From the NCBI GenBank assembly GCA_023213395.1, contig CM041465.1:165299741-165363740 (forward strand): 64,000 nt of DNA. Reading direction: 5' to 3'. The translations under genes were made by a program, and so were the position numbers. Below the pieces are notes generated by a model, which did not search any database, was not told the origin of the DNA, and was given only the letters and a program-made list of their open reading frames with translations. The stretch comes from Cycas panzhihuaensis. Taxonomy: Eukaryota; Cycadophyta. Numbering within the stretch: position 1 is the first letter of the stretch; each line of letters opens with the position of its first letter. Positions 1 through 13,522 of the stretch are shown one piece after another.

Positions 1-1257
<1,257 letters not shown>

Positions 1258-1408
1258 GTAGTAGAAAGTAGCTTTGAATATCTTAAAAATGGTTAAAAAT
1301 AAGTCACTAATTAAGCACAAAATAGGTTTATCAAACAGCTTGGTAAGCCTTTAAAAATCTTCAAAAGAATAAGCTGTAAAATATTGCACTCAAGGATTCA
1401 AACTTTAG

Positions 1409-1420
1409 GCTCTGATACCA
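1409..1420 (-). other. Primer binding site (tRNA-iMet type)
   Basis: Read on the minus strand this is exactly TGGTATCAGAGC, the standard complement of the 3' end of plant initiator-methionine tRNA used to prime reverse transcription in copia and many gypsy elements. It directly follows the minus-strand end of the LTR at 1421-1773. Confidence 0.8.
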
Positions 1421-1773
1421 TATTAGAAAATAAATCTGCTATGAAAAATAATGGATTAATATGATGAGTAAATGATAAAGAAATAAGGCATAAGAGAGAT
1501 TAATCATATACAAGTTAACACAATGGAATAGAAGAATGACTAAACCTTAAATTAGAAAGAAGGATGATGTATATATTTATAGTGCAACTCACCACTTATA
1601 TGAGAACCCTCATTGGTCATTTTGTTGTGGGCTAGCATACATTTCTATATGGAACACAACTCAAGGAGACCTCAAATATAAAATACAAATAAATCTAGAG
1701 AGAGTATCAATGGGGATAATTATGTAATTAGGTATTACACCCAATATAAATGATGAGATAACACCTTATAATA
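1421..1773 (-). repeat. LTR of a decayed copia-like element
   Basis: Bounded by a primer site on its left and a purine-tract-like sequence on its right. The plus-strand ends read TATTAG...TAATA, which match the canonical TG...CA ends with G-to-A and C-to-T changes and preserve short terminal inverted repeats. No second copy of this LTR was found in the window, so the family is unassigned. Because both a primer site and a polypurine tract flank the same LTR, it may be the central LTR of a tandem element. Confidence 0.55.
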
Positions 1774-1788
1774 ATCCCCTCTTCAAGG
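1774..1788 (-). other. Polypurine-tract-like sequence
   Basis: On the minus strand it contains GAAGAGGGGAT immediately upstream of the LTR start. This is the expected form and position of the plus-strand primer of an LTR element. It is short and could be coincidental. Confidence 0.4.
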
Positions 1789-1965
1789 CAAGGTTCCTTC
1801 CAAAGAAAATGCAAGCTTAAGTCCAAAAATACAATATCCAAGACTTTGGTGATGATAAGTTAAAATGAGCCCCATTTTCCTTTTACATAGGCGAGCAGGA
1901 ATCTAGGTGAATGTTGGCCAAAAAGTGGAATGTTAGTCAACCAAAAGGAGTAGTGCAAGTAGACC

Positions 1966-2037
1966 AGAATTAAGGGTTTTCTAGATTATTTGAGGTCAAC
2001 TAGAATTAGGGGTTTTATGGACTATTTGAGGCTAGTC
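1966..2037. repeat. Two-copy direct repeat of about 36 bases
   Basis: Two adjacent copies (about 1966-2001 and 2002-2037) of a unit containing 'agaattaggggtttt' and ending in 'ctatttgagg', with a few substitutions. A local duplication within the decayed 3' region of the copia-like element. Confidence 0.65.
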
Positions 2038-2389
2038 TAATAAGTAGAAGGAATACTTCAATGCGAATGAGAAAGACATCAATGAGCTTGACACATACCC
2101 ATTAGCTTTCATACATAATAAAATATTGCATATAGAAATGAGATACATAAAGGAAGAGCAAAGTAAGGTATAATAAGCATTTACCTCATTTTTATACATG
2201 TTTGCATAGTCATATAATGATTTGAAAGGAATAAATCATTTATTATGTAAACACTATATTTTCATAGAGGATTGTAATATTCTCACTAGATAACCCTAAA
2301 GGCAACCTAACCTTAATAAGTTATAGACTATCAAGATAAAGTCAATGAAATTACTAGATACTTAATTAATTTATCTTATTTTTAATAAC

Positions 2390-3905
2390 ATATGGGTCTT
2401 TCCTTTAGTAGCAGTCCTAAAGAAAGGGAGGAAATGGCAAATATATGTTAACAATAAGGAGTTAAATAGGGTAACAAGGAAAGACCACTTTCATGTTCTC
2501 TTTATGGATCATATGTTAGACAAACTTGTAAGGAAAATATATTTTCTTTCCTTGATGGTCTTTTGGTTATATCTAAGTACTTATCCCCCTAAAAGATTAG
2601 GGTAAGACTATTTTCACATGCCTATAGGGAACTTTTACATACAAAGTTTTGCCCTTTAGTCTATGTAATGTATCAATGACTTTTGAATGAGCAACAATTA
2701 GTATATTTTTTGGTTTTATTCATGAATATATTAAGGTTTATATGGATGATTTTATTCAAGCACATTTGGGGATGCCATTTAAAGGTTAGCTTAAGTATTT
2801 TAGAGATAAAGATAAGCAAATCTTTTTCTAAGCAATGATAAAGCAATTTATTGGTCTAGAAGGGCTTTATATTAGGTCATATTATTTTGGAGACAAGAAT
2901 TAAAGTTAATACTAGAAATATCAAGGTAACTTAGTAGATTCATGTACCCTAGAAACTCAAACAATTAAGAGTATTCCTCAATTATATAGGACATTATATA
3001 TTTTTTATTAAATATGTTAATAAAATAGTTGCTCCATTGCATAATTTACTTTAAAAAGATGTTTTCTTTAAATGGAATGATGCTTGTACAAGAGCCTTTT
3101 AGAATTTGAAAGGGAAACTAATGCAAGATACTATAGTTTAAGGGTTGAATTGGACTTAGCCCTTTTACATATATATGGATGTCTCATACACAACCTTGGG
3201 ATCATTGTTGTTATAGTTTGATGATGGTAAGGAACATCTCATTTACTTTATCAATAAATTACTTCATAGAGCAGAATTTAATTACACAGTAAGAGTTTTT
3301 GGTAGTTATTTTTGCATTGAATAAATTTTGGCACTATGTTTGTGGCTTCTAATTCATAATTCATATTGAGGATGCTACTATTAAGTACTTTATGAATAAA
3401 GTCACTAACAATCTACAAATTATTTATTAGTTGTTATTGATATGAGAGTTTGATATTTAGATAATGGATAAGCTAGGAAAGGAAAATATTATTATTGACC
3501 TCTTATCCATATTTGTATAAGGCTCAAAATGTGATGCTCTAATTAAAGACTTTTTTTTGAATGAGCATTTGTTTGCAATCTCCATACATATGCTATAGGT
3601 CATAAATATTATAAATTATGCACCTATTTGGGTAATTCCACCTTATTTCTTAAAGAAAGAATGATAATGGTTGGTAAGGACAAGCTTATCTTATACCTAA
3701 GCTTATAAGAAATTTATACAAAGTTGGAATTGATAATATTCTTCAGAGGTGTGCACGAGAAGATTAATGTTTTGACATCTTAAAAGTAACTTACAATCTA
3801 TGGGGGTCATTTCTTAGCCAAAGAGACAACTTATAAGAACTTGAACATGGGCTATTTTGGCCCTCATTACATAAAAATATGAAGTCTTACATTCATAGAT
3901 GTGAT
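2390..3905 (+). pseudogene. Ty3/gypsy pol remnant (RT, RNase H, integrase zinc domain)
   Basis: Conceptual plus-strand reading shows the gypsy order of domains with many stops. At about 2400-2530 there is a reverse-transcriptase N-terminal block (VLKKGRKWQIYVNNKELN, then RKDHFHVLFMDHMLDKL), typical of TAT/Athila-type elements. At about 3010-3330 follows the RNase H region (PLHNLL, FKWNDACTRAF, then FNYTVREFLVVIFALNKFWHY). At about 3790-3860 there is an integrase zinc-binding block (GGHFLAKETTYKNLNMGYF). No LTRs could be tied to it. It is older and more decayed than the elements to the right; clade assignment between TAT and Athila is not certain. Confidence 0.75.
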
Positions 3906-4148
3906 GTATGTTAGAAGACTAGGAAGCTTTCTAAGACTTAAAAAATGCCTCTTGTTACTACTAGCTTTTCCTAATGCTTGCCTAAATTGCCTAATATATT
4001 ACTAGTTTATTTCTTCATAGGCTAATAAAGGAAATCATAACTCAAGAGTAAAATGAACTCTATGATACCAACTTATTTATATGATTTAAATATTTTCCTA
4101 CCAACTATATGATTCCAATGATAGCATTGGTCAATGTCTTGATTAGCC

Positions 4149-4523
4149 TTATGTATGATCATGAGGTAAGTGACTTTTATTGAAATGGAATTCTAGATAA
4201 ACAAAATTCCAAATAAATAAGGAAGAAGTAGGATCAAATATTGGTATATTAATGAACTTATCTTTGCTAGTAATTATTAGACATTCACAAAATTCTTTAT
4301 TATCACCAACATAAAGAATAAAATTATAAATCACATATCCTCAACATCCCAATATTAAAAAGTGTGATGTGAGTAGATGATCTAAGATAACATTCACATA
4401 ATCATTAACCATATGTTTTGATGATAACATAAAAGAAAGACCATTATCATATATAAGACCTACTACAAATATGAATTTCAAAGTAAATAACTCATTTACT
4501 GGCAAACCATAAGATATCTTCAT
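4149..4523 (-). pseudogene. Unrecognised degenerate coding region, two adjoining ORFs
   Basis: Two consecutive minus-strand open stretches (60 codons ending at 4341, then 61 codons ending at 4149). Both are rich in hydrophobic residues, as expected of AT-rich DNA, but the first has a moderately ordinary composition (motifs YGLPVNE, LSSKHMVNDYVNVILDHLL). I do not recognise a domain. They may be a transposon remnant continuing the debris to the left or may be chance ORFs. Confidence 0.25.
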
Positions 4524-5509
4524 AATAGATTGAGAAAAAAATATGCTATTTTATTAACTTCCAAAGAACTCAAATATAATTATAGATGATTGGTATTATT
4601 AGGTGATTAAACAATTCTATAATTTGATTATAATGATAACTAGGTGTAATGAGCTACTTAGAAGAATTCCCTAATATAGACTAGTATAATAAAATCTTCT
4701 AACTATAGTTATGTCTTTAATAATTAAATCTTGAGCTTGCTAAAGAGTCCATTGACCCTTGGGTTTATTAGGAGGTAGGATCTTCTCTATAAGCACATGT
4801 AACCTATTGAGGAGAAAGGAAAGGGGATCGATAGATTCTTAAAAAAATTCAAAGAGAGGAGTCAAACAAGAATAAACATAGGAAAAGGTGATGATACTCA
4901 ACGTACAATAAGGGGAAGCTAATGAAGAAAAGTAAAAAGAAAGAGGAAAAAAAAAAGAATTGGACATACCACACATACTAGTTGGAATCATATGAGCTTG
5001 AGTCCCCCTTCTTCATTTATTTCTCTCCTTTAGACTAGCTATTATGGGTGAATCGATGTTATTAAAGTTGAAGCTGTTATAATTGTAAGGAATCAATTAT
5101 CATTACTTTAATTCTTTCTACCCTCCTATTTTTTTGAAATCACCAATAGTATGCATGGTTACTTATCTTCTGTTAGAATATATATATCTAAATTATTCAT
5201 ATATATCTTAGTGATAGATTCCTTAATTTCCAATGCCTATATATTTAGTCCTTATATATATATATACTTTTGGTTATGGCATTAATGAATAATTATCCAC
5301 TATTTTTATAAAGTTGGACTTGATAAGGATATTCCATTACTACCTCCTTATATAAAATTGGAATTAGGTATAGATTTGATATTTCAATGACTCTTTCTAA
5401 CCCATATGCTTGTTCCTTAACTAGGCTAAGCTTCTAACCTTAATGTTCTAATATAGTTTTAAGTATGGCCTAATGTGTTCTCTAAAGCATAACTTTCCTG
5501 ACTATTCCT
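4524..5509. other. AT-rich intergenic DNA, nothing recognised
   Basis: No coding motif, RNA gene or terminal repeat could be supported. Short TA-rich tracts occur near 5170-5270. It separates the old debris from the start of Gypsy-2. Confidence 0.5.
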
Positions 5510-5871
5510 TATGCAACAATAGCTTAGTAGATCAAAGGGTACAAGATAATGATCTAGAACATCTAACTTTAGTATAAAAGAGTAAATAGTAAATAAAAAA
5601 GAACATAAATTTGAATAACAAATGGGCACCAAAACATTGTATGATCTCTTGATATTGTTTCAACATAATAATCCATGTACATTTCCTGTGCCTTAAATAT
5701 GAAATAATGGTTTCTTTACATAGAATCTCATTGGAGGGAGAAGTGACCTACAATCCTGTTGGTGGGCTAAATGAGTCACACATACAAGTTAATGATCCAC
5801 ACTAACCATCAACTTGTTTAATCATAGGTGCTGACACTTGATTTCCATAATTAGTAAGTAGTTATGTAACG
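5510..5871 (-). repeat. 3' LTR of Gypsy-2 (left end approximate)
   Basis: The last third aligns by eye with the LTRs of Gypsy-1: 'caatcctgttggtgggctaa' here versus 'caatcctattgatggcctaa' near 30,440, and the end 'agttatgtaacg' versus 'agttatgtaaca' at 24,208. The inner boundary at 5871 is followed by a purine-rich tract on the minus strand (AAGGGAGAGGAC), as in Gypsy-1. The outer boundary is estimated from the LTR length of the relative and was not seen directly. Confidence 0.6.
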
Positions 5872-6059
5872 CGTCCTCTCCCTTAAGATGTTAAGTCCAT
5901 GAAGCAACAAAGATACTAATATTGATTGACAAACTCTATTGATTCCCATGTTTCCTCTTATAAATCATAACCAACCTATTGTGTTGAATACTTATAAATG
6001 GGCTACTTATGTAGATGATATTTCCCTATAGCCAAGATATGATATGGAGGGATCCTAAG

Positions 6060-7270
6060 GTCCTATTCTTAATTTAAATAGGTAGGGTAGTTTAGGAAAT
6101 AACCTTTTTTCCAAGATACATATTCAAACAAGAGAGATAAAAAACATTATGTATTTTCTGTTAGGTGGTAGCTTAAGGGCATAGGCAATTTGATCGATCC
6201 TTAAAAGGACTTTATGGGGTTATAGTAGTTGGGGTTAAGCTTATGATTTTTATTGTTATGGAGGGATCACTACTTATATGATTGATGTCAAAGTAATACC
6301 ATTTCACCTAGTATAAACTACTAATCAAAATGGTTGCAGTTAGTTAGTTATTTCATGTGATTTTGGGCTAAAGCTAGGTTTTTCTTAAGAGTATATCAAA
6401 TTTAATCCATATTTTCTAATTTTTATTAAACAATAGTTGTTTAGAGGTTGTTGCTAGGTTGTAATGGGAAGGTGGGGGGGTTAACTATATAGGGTTATAG
6501 ACAAAGATATACCAATGGTAGAGTGGTAAGAGGAGTTATACTAGTACTTAATAAGTTTAAGCTAGGATGACCATTTACTTTGGTGTTCCAAGATGAAGAA
6601 ATAGAGGTAAGAACCTCAACTTTCCCATTAGTTTGAGGATGATAAGCTAAGCTCATATTAAATGAGGTGCCTAATGTATGAAAAGGTTTTTATCAGAATA
6701 ATCTAATAAATTTAGGATCTTAGTAGCATACTATTATTGAAGGGAATCCATCAAGATAGAAGATAGATTGAATGTATATGTTGGTGAGGTAAACAACCTT
6801 ATAGGAGGTGTGTACTAGTAGAAAATGAATATACTTTGTTACCATACCTATAATGAACCAAATAGAGTTAAACTAAATAGATAATGAGAGGTCCATGATA
6901 AAGTCCATTACAATGTCTTACCATTTATCAGGGGGAATAGGTAAGGGTTAGAGAAACCATGGTTAGGACCTTGTATTAGTTTTGTTTCATTGGTATATAA
7001 GGAATTTTGTCATAAATATAAGGATTTTCAACTTCATACACAACTAGTAAAAATTAGAGTAGATACATTGATAGGTTTTATCAAAATCTAAATGGCTGCT
7101 AAGAGGGGAGGAGTGGTGTTCAAATAGGATTCAAGAAATTAAAGGAGAAGTAAGGGAAACAAAAATATGATTATTATACATTAGAAGGTCATTATAGAGA
7201 GACTAGTCCTTTTAGGTGAGGGGTTTTGTCAACCATTAAGGATAATCTAGTTGAGACTAGTTGGCAGTTA
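6060..7270 (-). pseudogene. Gypsy-2 integrase remnant
   Basis: Minus-strand reading parallels the better preserved Gypsy-1 integrase. At about 7050-7120 a zinc-domain block (HHSSPL..HLDFDKTYQCIYSNFY) matches HSSPLGGHSSFDKTYRRIHSNFF of Gypsy-1. The catalytic-core start is visible near 6900 (DIVMDFIMDLSL). The C-terminal region near 6100-6200 corresponds to the Gypsy-1 tail. Stops and frameshifts are scattered throughout. Integrase would insert the cDNA into host DNA. Confidence 0.6.
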
Positions 7271-7399
7271 CCAAGTCCATAACTCACATGGGTTTAGGTT
7301 GAGAGATTACCTAAATCATAGGCTTGGGAAATAGATATGAGATGACATCAACAACATAATTATCCATTAATGTTTTATATGTTATAATAAAGTTAAACA

Positions 7400-8560
7400 C
7401 TTGTAGGTAGTTAATCCATTTAGATTATTCCTCTAATAGGACTAGTTAATCAAGGAGGGTCCAAAGGCTATGATGATTTATAAGAATAGTGAATGTTGCC
7501 TCAAGGAGATATTGGTGCCACTTATTGACTACATGTAGGATGGACTTCATCTCCTTTTAGTAGGTGGATACATGACATTCATGGTCCTTAAGCTTATAAA
7601 TTTTGAATATAATTAGATGGAAGTTCTGCATAAGTATGACTCTTAATCTAAATCTTAAGGTATTATATTCTAATTAAAATGATTGAGGAAAATCCAAAGT
7701 GGCAAGGATTGGGGTTGAGTTCTTAATACCTTTGAGGTGGTTTAAGACATCCTCAACGACTAGGACCTATTAGGAGGAGTTGCTAGTAATAGAAGCATAG
7801 TTATAGATGAAGCATCTATAAAACCCTACAAGACCAAGGAAGGCACAAAGGCACATTAAGCTTTTGGATGCAAGCCATATTGTGATAATAGAGATTTTGT
7901 CTCGGTCAACTTAGACACCTTATATTGAGATGATACATCTTAGGTATTACAACTCCATCTTACCAAATTTATACTTTGATAGTTAGTAAGGAGTTTTTGT
8001 TGAGCGAGAATTTAGAGAACTTTTTTCCAAATGCTCGAGATGGAGGGGCATGCTAAAGTTATAGACAAGTATGTCATAAAAATGATAATGATACATTTGT
8101 TTAGGTATGGTGTAAACATATTATTCATGAAGTCTTAACAAGTGGAAGGGGTATTACAAAGATTGAAAGGCATGACTTGGAACTCAAAATGGCCATGATG
8201 CATGTAAAATATAATTTTGTGGTGATCTTCTAGGGTAATAGGTATAAGGTAATAATCTAATTAAAGGTCAAGTTTGAAAAATATAGTTGTACCATGGATT
8301 TCATCAAATATATCATTAATCCTAGGTGTTTGGAATTTATTTTAATTGTATTCTTGTTAAGTTCCTTATAGTCTACATACAAGTAGAATAAACCATCTTT
8401 TTTTGAAACTAAGACAATTAGAGTTTCATAAAGACTATTACTATGTTGAATAACTGCCATGTACATAAGTTTAGTGGATATCCTTTCAATCTCATTCTTT
8501 TAAAAATATGAGTTTTGATATGGCCTTAGGCTAATCAGATTATGGGGGTGTTTGAGCTCA
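7400..8560 (-). pseudogene. Gypsy-2 reverse transcriptase and RNase H remnant
   Basis: An open stretch at 8257-8466 gives an RT N-terminal block: IQHSNSLYETLIVLVSKK, then YVDYKELNKNTIK, the standard gypsy block including the (V)DY-ELN motif. RNase H follows at about 7450-7730 (TLDFPQSF, then FRLRVILMQNFH, then KDHECHVSTY), where the first catalytic Asp context ECDAS has become EYNTL. The region is a pseudogene; the copy at 26 kb shows the same domains more clearly. Confidence 0.7.
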
Positions 8561-8864
8561 ATTAAGTGGTAGAATCCATAATTTAGGGGAGTGGTGGTAG
8601 GGATAGGTGAAAAAATATATTAATATTTAGTGATTAGATTTTTGATATTAGGATTAGCTATGATATACACTTTAATATTGTTGATACAAACTATGTATCT
8701 ACAGTATTATTTAAGTGTCAACACATTCTAATAGAAGAAACAAGCTTGTTGGGAGTCTCTATCCCATAGAGTTTATGGGTTTGCTCATGATTATCATTAA
8801 ATAATATGAATGGGTTATTTATAGAATAATTTATATTATATATACCTAGTATTTAGAGTTATTG

Positions 8865-9110
8865 GATTCCAAGGATGGCATCAAACCTACTTATAGATAG
8901 AGCATAGAAATATGAGATCAGAGTGTATGAGCCTATTTGAATTTATACATTCTTTATCATACCTATATAATGGAAAGTGAGATGACTAAGTAGGAAACAA
9001 GTAAATCTAGTTTTGGGTATGATGTATAGATTAAGTTATCAAGCCAAGGATATGACAATAAAGTTTAGCATCATATCACCATTGATTAAGAGAGTGATAG
9101 GTGTTTGTCT
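8865..9110 (-). pseudogene. Gypsy-2 aspartic protease remnant
   Basis: Minus-strand reading contains LINGDMMLNFI followed by a region ending FYALSISRFDAILGI. This lines up with IDGGTSLNFI...FYAMSIGESNVILGI in Gypsy-1 (27.3-27.5 kb). The catalytic D-S/T-G signature is lost. A plus-strand open stretch across 9013-9228 is a shadow of this region. Confidence 0.55.
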
Positions 9111-9239
9111 AAGTATTCTTTTAACCTATAGAGGTTCTGGGCATGACATAGAAAAGATAATTGATGGTGAAGCCTCAAGTTATTATGGTAGGAAGGGATC
9201 TTGGGATGGTATCTTATCAACATCCTAGTTAGGCCCATC

Positions 9240-10330
9240 ATGGTGGGTATTGGAGTCATATTTTAAATCAACATCAATAGTACAAATCATTTGTTTTTCT
9301 CTTTACACACTCTATTATGATGGTGTGTCTATTTCTTTGAGTATTTCATATAAAGTTTGGCTTTCATCCTTCTATTTGCTTTATTTGGAGGAATATGGAC
9401 TAGATTTACATAAGGTATAGTTATAGATGGTTACTATTAATTGAACTCTTATGGTCATGACCACTATTTTGCAAACCATGGGCATTGGTACCAATTAGAA
9501 TCCCATCAAAAGTTGGGTTGGAATTTTGCTACAAACTTTGCTTCTACTACCTTGGCTATAGTGATGATGTCTCTTAAAGTTAGAACAAGAAGCGTTTTTA
9601 GGCATATTTGAATGTGCTTCTTCACTTCTAATGTGTATACTTCAATGAGTGTTAAGTAGTTGAGTTATTGGAAAACTTTGTTAAGGAGCACCTAAAACTC
9701 TTCTATATATGCTTTAACTATTGTAGTTTGTTTTATCCAAGTGAGTTAGCTAAAGAAGAATTGATTCAAGGTATCCTTATATTGTTTGAAGAAATTCTTA
9801 TAGAAGAAGGCATATGTCTAAACAAGGGTTTCTTTTTATCGCCAATGAAACCAATGGTAGGCCTTGCCTTTTAAGTGGATGGAAGAAAATGTTATTTGCT
9901 TATTAAGGGCTATATGTTTGAGGGTGAAGGATGATTTGAGCTTTCTAATCTAATTTCTAGCCAAGTCCCTATTGAGATTAAGATCAAATATGGCTATATT
10001 GATCTTGTGGTACAAATGGTTTTGTCTTGGTGTAATCAATAAGAGTACTAGTGGAGGTGATCTACCTTCAAGTTTTAAGGAGAGGATGCATTGGCTATAA
10101 CTATTAAAATTTTAACAAGCTCTTTGGTAATATGTACCATCTATGTTGTGAAATTATTCATCACAAATGTAAGGCAGTTGTTGAGATTAGCAATGTCTTT
10201 AGACAAGTCATCTTTTATTTGTATCATGTTGGTGTTTAAGTTAGTAATTTATGCTTCAAATGCTTGAATATTTTCAATTTATATGGGGGCCATTATACTT
10301 ATATGTATGACTACTATAAAGCACTATGAA
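9240..10330 (-). pseudogene. Gypsy-2 gag remnant
   Basis: Assigned by position between protease and the leader, and by nucleotide similarity to Gypsy-1 gag; for example the start region near 10,310-10,340 (agcactatgaagaagggaatg) resembles 'ggagccatggagaaagggca' at 28,761, where the Gypsy-1 gag start lies. No intact gag motif is readable because of stops. A plus-strand open stretch at 9668-9874 is not supported as a gene. Confidence 0.5.
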
Positions 10331-11238
10331 GAAGGGAATGTAGAGAAGAGGGGTTAGGGGAAGAAAAAAGGGTTATCAAGAAAGGGGATGAAAAGGGAAG
10401 AATGAGATTCAAGAGATGAGACTAATATAGAAGGGTGTAGGGTGGAGGTGTTTATAGCATGTTAACCTCCCAAGTATAAATATATATAAATAAGGTGAAA
10501 ATTAGGTAACAATCCCACTTAGTTCATTATGACAAGTGTGATGAACTCGTCAAAATGACACATATGAAATTATGTGTGATTTTTACATTGATGGGACCTA
10601 CTTGCCTTTTTTGTTGAAGAAAGAGATTGAGATTGACCTAACCCATAATAATCAACATGATGTATTGGTTAAAATAAGATGTATATATGACCAGGTGAAA
10701 ATTTTGCTTTAATACTTAATTTTTTTTTTTTTTTGTTTTATAATTTCGAGTCTATTAGTGTAGGGTTTATCAGAATTAGACCAGTATTGTGTGAAGTGAT
10801 CTTATAGATTAGGTGGTGGATTTTTCTTCTTCTTTATTTTTTTTTTTGGGAGGATGGACTCTAGAATGAGACATTCAGTGTGGAGATTAAAAATTGAGTT
10901 GAAGGTTTAGATAAGAAGTCTCTAGTTATTCTAATATTGACTCTATAATACAAGTTGGAGTTATCATACTATTGTGTCTATAATACAAGTTGAGGTTGTC
11001 ATTCTACTAATATTATAAGTTTAGTGTTATTTTATAGTTTAGGGATAGCTTGTAGTTTCAATTTTTTCTAGATATTTAGTGGTCCTAGCAGATTGTATTA
11101 TCTTGTAGGCATAACACAAACTCATATTATATTACTTATTTGAAAGTGTAACTTTAGTATTTGATATAAAGGGAAACCTACCAATTATGATAGAGGATTA
11201 TGAGATTCTATAGTCTCTTCAATAAATTTCTTTGTCTT
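10331..11238 (-). other. Gypsy-2 untranslated leader, first part
   Basis: A-, T- and purine-rich sequence with long T runs near 10,720 and 10,840 that parallel T runs in the Gypsy-1 leader (29,260-29,400). Includes two copies of 'ctataatacaagttg' around 10,945 and 10,980. It ends at the TAT-1 insertion point; the rest of the leader is displaced about 31 kb to the right. Confidence 0.55.
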
Positions 11239-11243
11239 ACTAA
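11239..11243. other. Target-site duplication of TAT-1, left copy (ACTAA)
   Basis: Five bases directly before the LTR start TGGCATGC. The right copy at 42,140-42,144 reads ACTTA, four of five identical. Five-base duplications are normal for gypsy integrases; the mismatch fits the age of the element. Confidence 0.6.
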
Positions 11244-13522
11244 TGGCATGCTTTGTTTGGGCCTAGGCTAAGTATGCCTTAATGACATTATGTTTTCTCT
11301 GTTTCAGGTCTAAATCAAGAGATAAGGAAGCCTATGAGAACCTAAGGACCATCTTTTCCAACAACTAAGAATGAGTATCTATCTATTTGTATTATTTGAT
11401 TTGTATTTATATATGATAATGAAAGGCTAGGATGTAAGAGGGGTACTAGAATCTATTAGCCTACATAATCACGTAGAGGAGTTCTAAGTCCAGAATTTCA
11501 CTAACAATATTTTTTGTATCCTTCCTAGGGACTTATTTCCTTTTATTATTTTGAATTTTGGGTGTACTAAAATAAAGGAAAGGGTTAAGTAATGGAAAGT
11601 TTCTTTAGTTTTTTTTCTTTAATGAAATCACAAGAAAGAACGATGAGACAATAAGATCTAACTGCCTTCTTTTCAAAATCAACTAAGAAAACAAATCACA
11701 CATGTTACTTTTTTTCTTTTTTCTTTTTCTTTAAACAATGAACACTAAGATGAAAGAAATACTATCTCCTATAAATGCAAAGCATACTTCTTTTTAAAGA
11801 TAAGAACAACTAATATGAGATGCAAATACTATGATATGCAACTTTATATACAACCTAATAAAAAGGTAAAATAACATGTAATATTTATAGAAAGATTTTC
11901 ATTTCATGCACATGTTATTTCAATCTTTAAGAATGATTCCAATAGAAAGGTGATATTTAAAATATGATTTTCAATAACTAAGAATGATATATAGCCCATA
12001 AAACTTATATGCAATAGTTATAGTTCATATTCTCACAAGCAAATAGTGCATTAAAATCGTAAAGAGATTCTATCACTTATGACTTTTTTAAGACACCATG
12101 GGATCGTTGGACATCATGTAAACTAATTGCTATAAAAATATATCATTCATGTACACAAGATCCGTTTTTGAAATGAAAGAAAAATGAAGAAGATAAAGTC
12201 AAGAAAAATATCACTAATACTTTTTAGAAATCTTAATTCCAATGATGAGTTCTTACCTCAGAATAATTATCTCCCTTTAATATGATCAATCTTTCTTAAA
12301 ATTTTCCTTAAAAACAAAATGAAAAAGAAGGAAACTAAGAAGAACAAGCTCAATCAATAACCATTAAAGAGGGAAAAGCAAGACTAGATCTCTTAAGAAA
12401 CTTGGACAACTAGGGAGAATAGGAGAGAGTAGCTATATTTTATGGTGAAGAGGTAGATCTTTCTTCACAATAGGCTACTTCTTTACTTTCCCATTAAGGG
12501 ATGACCTTTTAGCTAAGGTTTCCTAAGGAAAAACATGGATGAAGGTGTTTCAAAAATTAAAAGGAGGAGAGACATATTTGGTCATAAAAAATTATCAAAA
12601 GAGTATTAAACCAAAAGGAAACTAGAGTATATAAGACTTTACCAAAGATATACAGTCTAAACCAACAAGTTGTAATAAACCAAGTACCTTAAGAAGTAGC
12701 AACAAATGAAATTCATATAGTAATTAAACAATAAATAGAGCTCCAGATCTCTTCTCTTAACTCCACTTATCTTTTCTCCAAGACAAAGGTCTAAATCATT
12801 AAGTAAAATCTCTCAATTTCTAAAGAATCAGTCTCAAAATCATAGCATCAAGCTTATAACATATGAATGAATCATGTCTCTAGGGTTTTAGAGGGTTATG
12901 GGTATGAATAGAGTTGGTTTCCACGAAATCTAGGTGGTAACATATAAAACTAGTATATTAATTAAAAAATTTATATGCATGATAGTAAAAACTGTAATTG
13001 ATCATATTTTATTAATAATAAAAAATGTGCTTTTATTAATAAAACATGATCAATCGTATTTTTGGTTATCAGCTAAGAGGTGAAAATCAATCATTGAAAA
13101 GTTAAAAATTAAAATTTTATTAAAAAGTTTAAATAAAAATGACTTAGTTAATACAAAGTGCAGCCTAAAAAGGGTGAAACTTTAACCACAAGCCTAAAAA
13201 TCATAAAAAAAAAAGATGATTTAAAGATAAGATTGAGAGAAAAGAATGAAGCAAGAAAATATTTTAAAGAAAAAGTGAGTCAAAATGATAAAAAAGGTAA
13301 GATTTTATTGCCATAGTTTTTACTCATCAATAAGTGAAAAACATAATAGTATAATCATCATCATTCAATATAGATCATCTAGAAAAATCAATACTAGATT
13401 TAATCAAAACATGGCCTAATACAATATAGAACAAGCTTTAAATAATTAAGTCAAATGTAATCAAAGTAGGAAACTTGTTAATGAGCATGAAAATTAATTG
13501 AGGGCTAATTTTTAGTGAAATA
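11244..13522 (-). repeat. TAT-1 3' LTR (about 2.28 kb)
   Basis: Direct repeat of the segments at 33,108-33,870 and 40,699-42,139. Matching anchors: 'gtactagaatctattagcct' (11,445) versus 'gtactagaatctactagcct' (33,307), and 'aacttgttaatgagcatgaa' (13,471) versus the same string at 42,089. Plus-strand ends are TGGCATGC and GTGAAATA (from GTGAAACA). The left copy keeps about 65 bases near 13,410-13,470 that the right copy lacks. Confidence 0.85.

Larger units (their letters stand above)
5510..11238 (-). mobile_element. Gypsy-2, left part of a nested Ty3/gypsy element
   Basis: Minus-strand element with domain order, read right to left, gag - protease - RT - RNase H - integrase - 3' LTR. It is a diverged copy of the same family as Gypsy-1 at 23.9-30.6 kb. 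Its 5' leader is interrupted by TAT-1 at 11,243 and resumes at 42,140-42,177 and 49,670-49,858; the 5' LTR itself is not seen. It must be the oldest member of the nest because TAT-1, Copia-B and Copia-C all lie inside it. Stops are so frequent that no protein could be made. Confidence 0.75.

Noticed and set aside
9013-9228. 71-codon plus-strand ORF
   Set aside because: Opposite strand of the Gypsy-2 protease remnant.
9668-9874. 68-codon plus-strand ORF
   Set aside because: Opposite strand of Gypsy-2 gag; no motif.
11134-11138. ACTTA as an alternative left target duplication of TAT-1
   Set aside because: It matches the right flank exactly but is not adjacent to any TG and sequence after it is not shared with the other LTR; ACTAA at 11,239, next to the shared LTR start, fits better.
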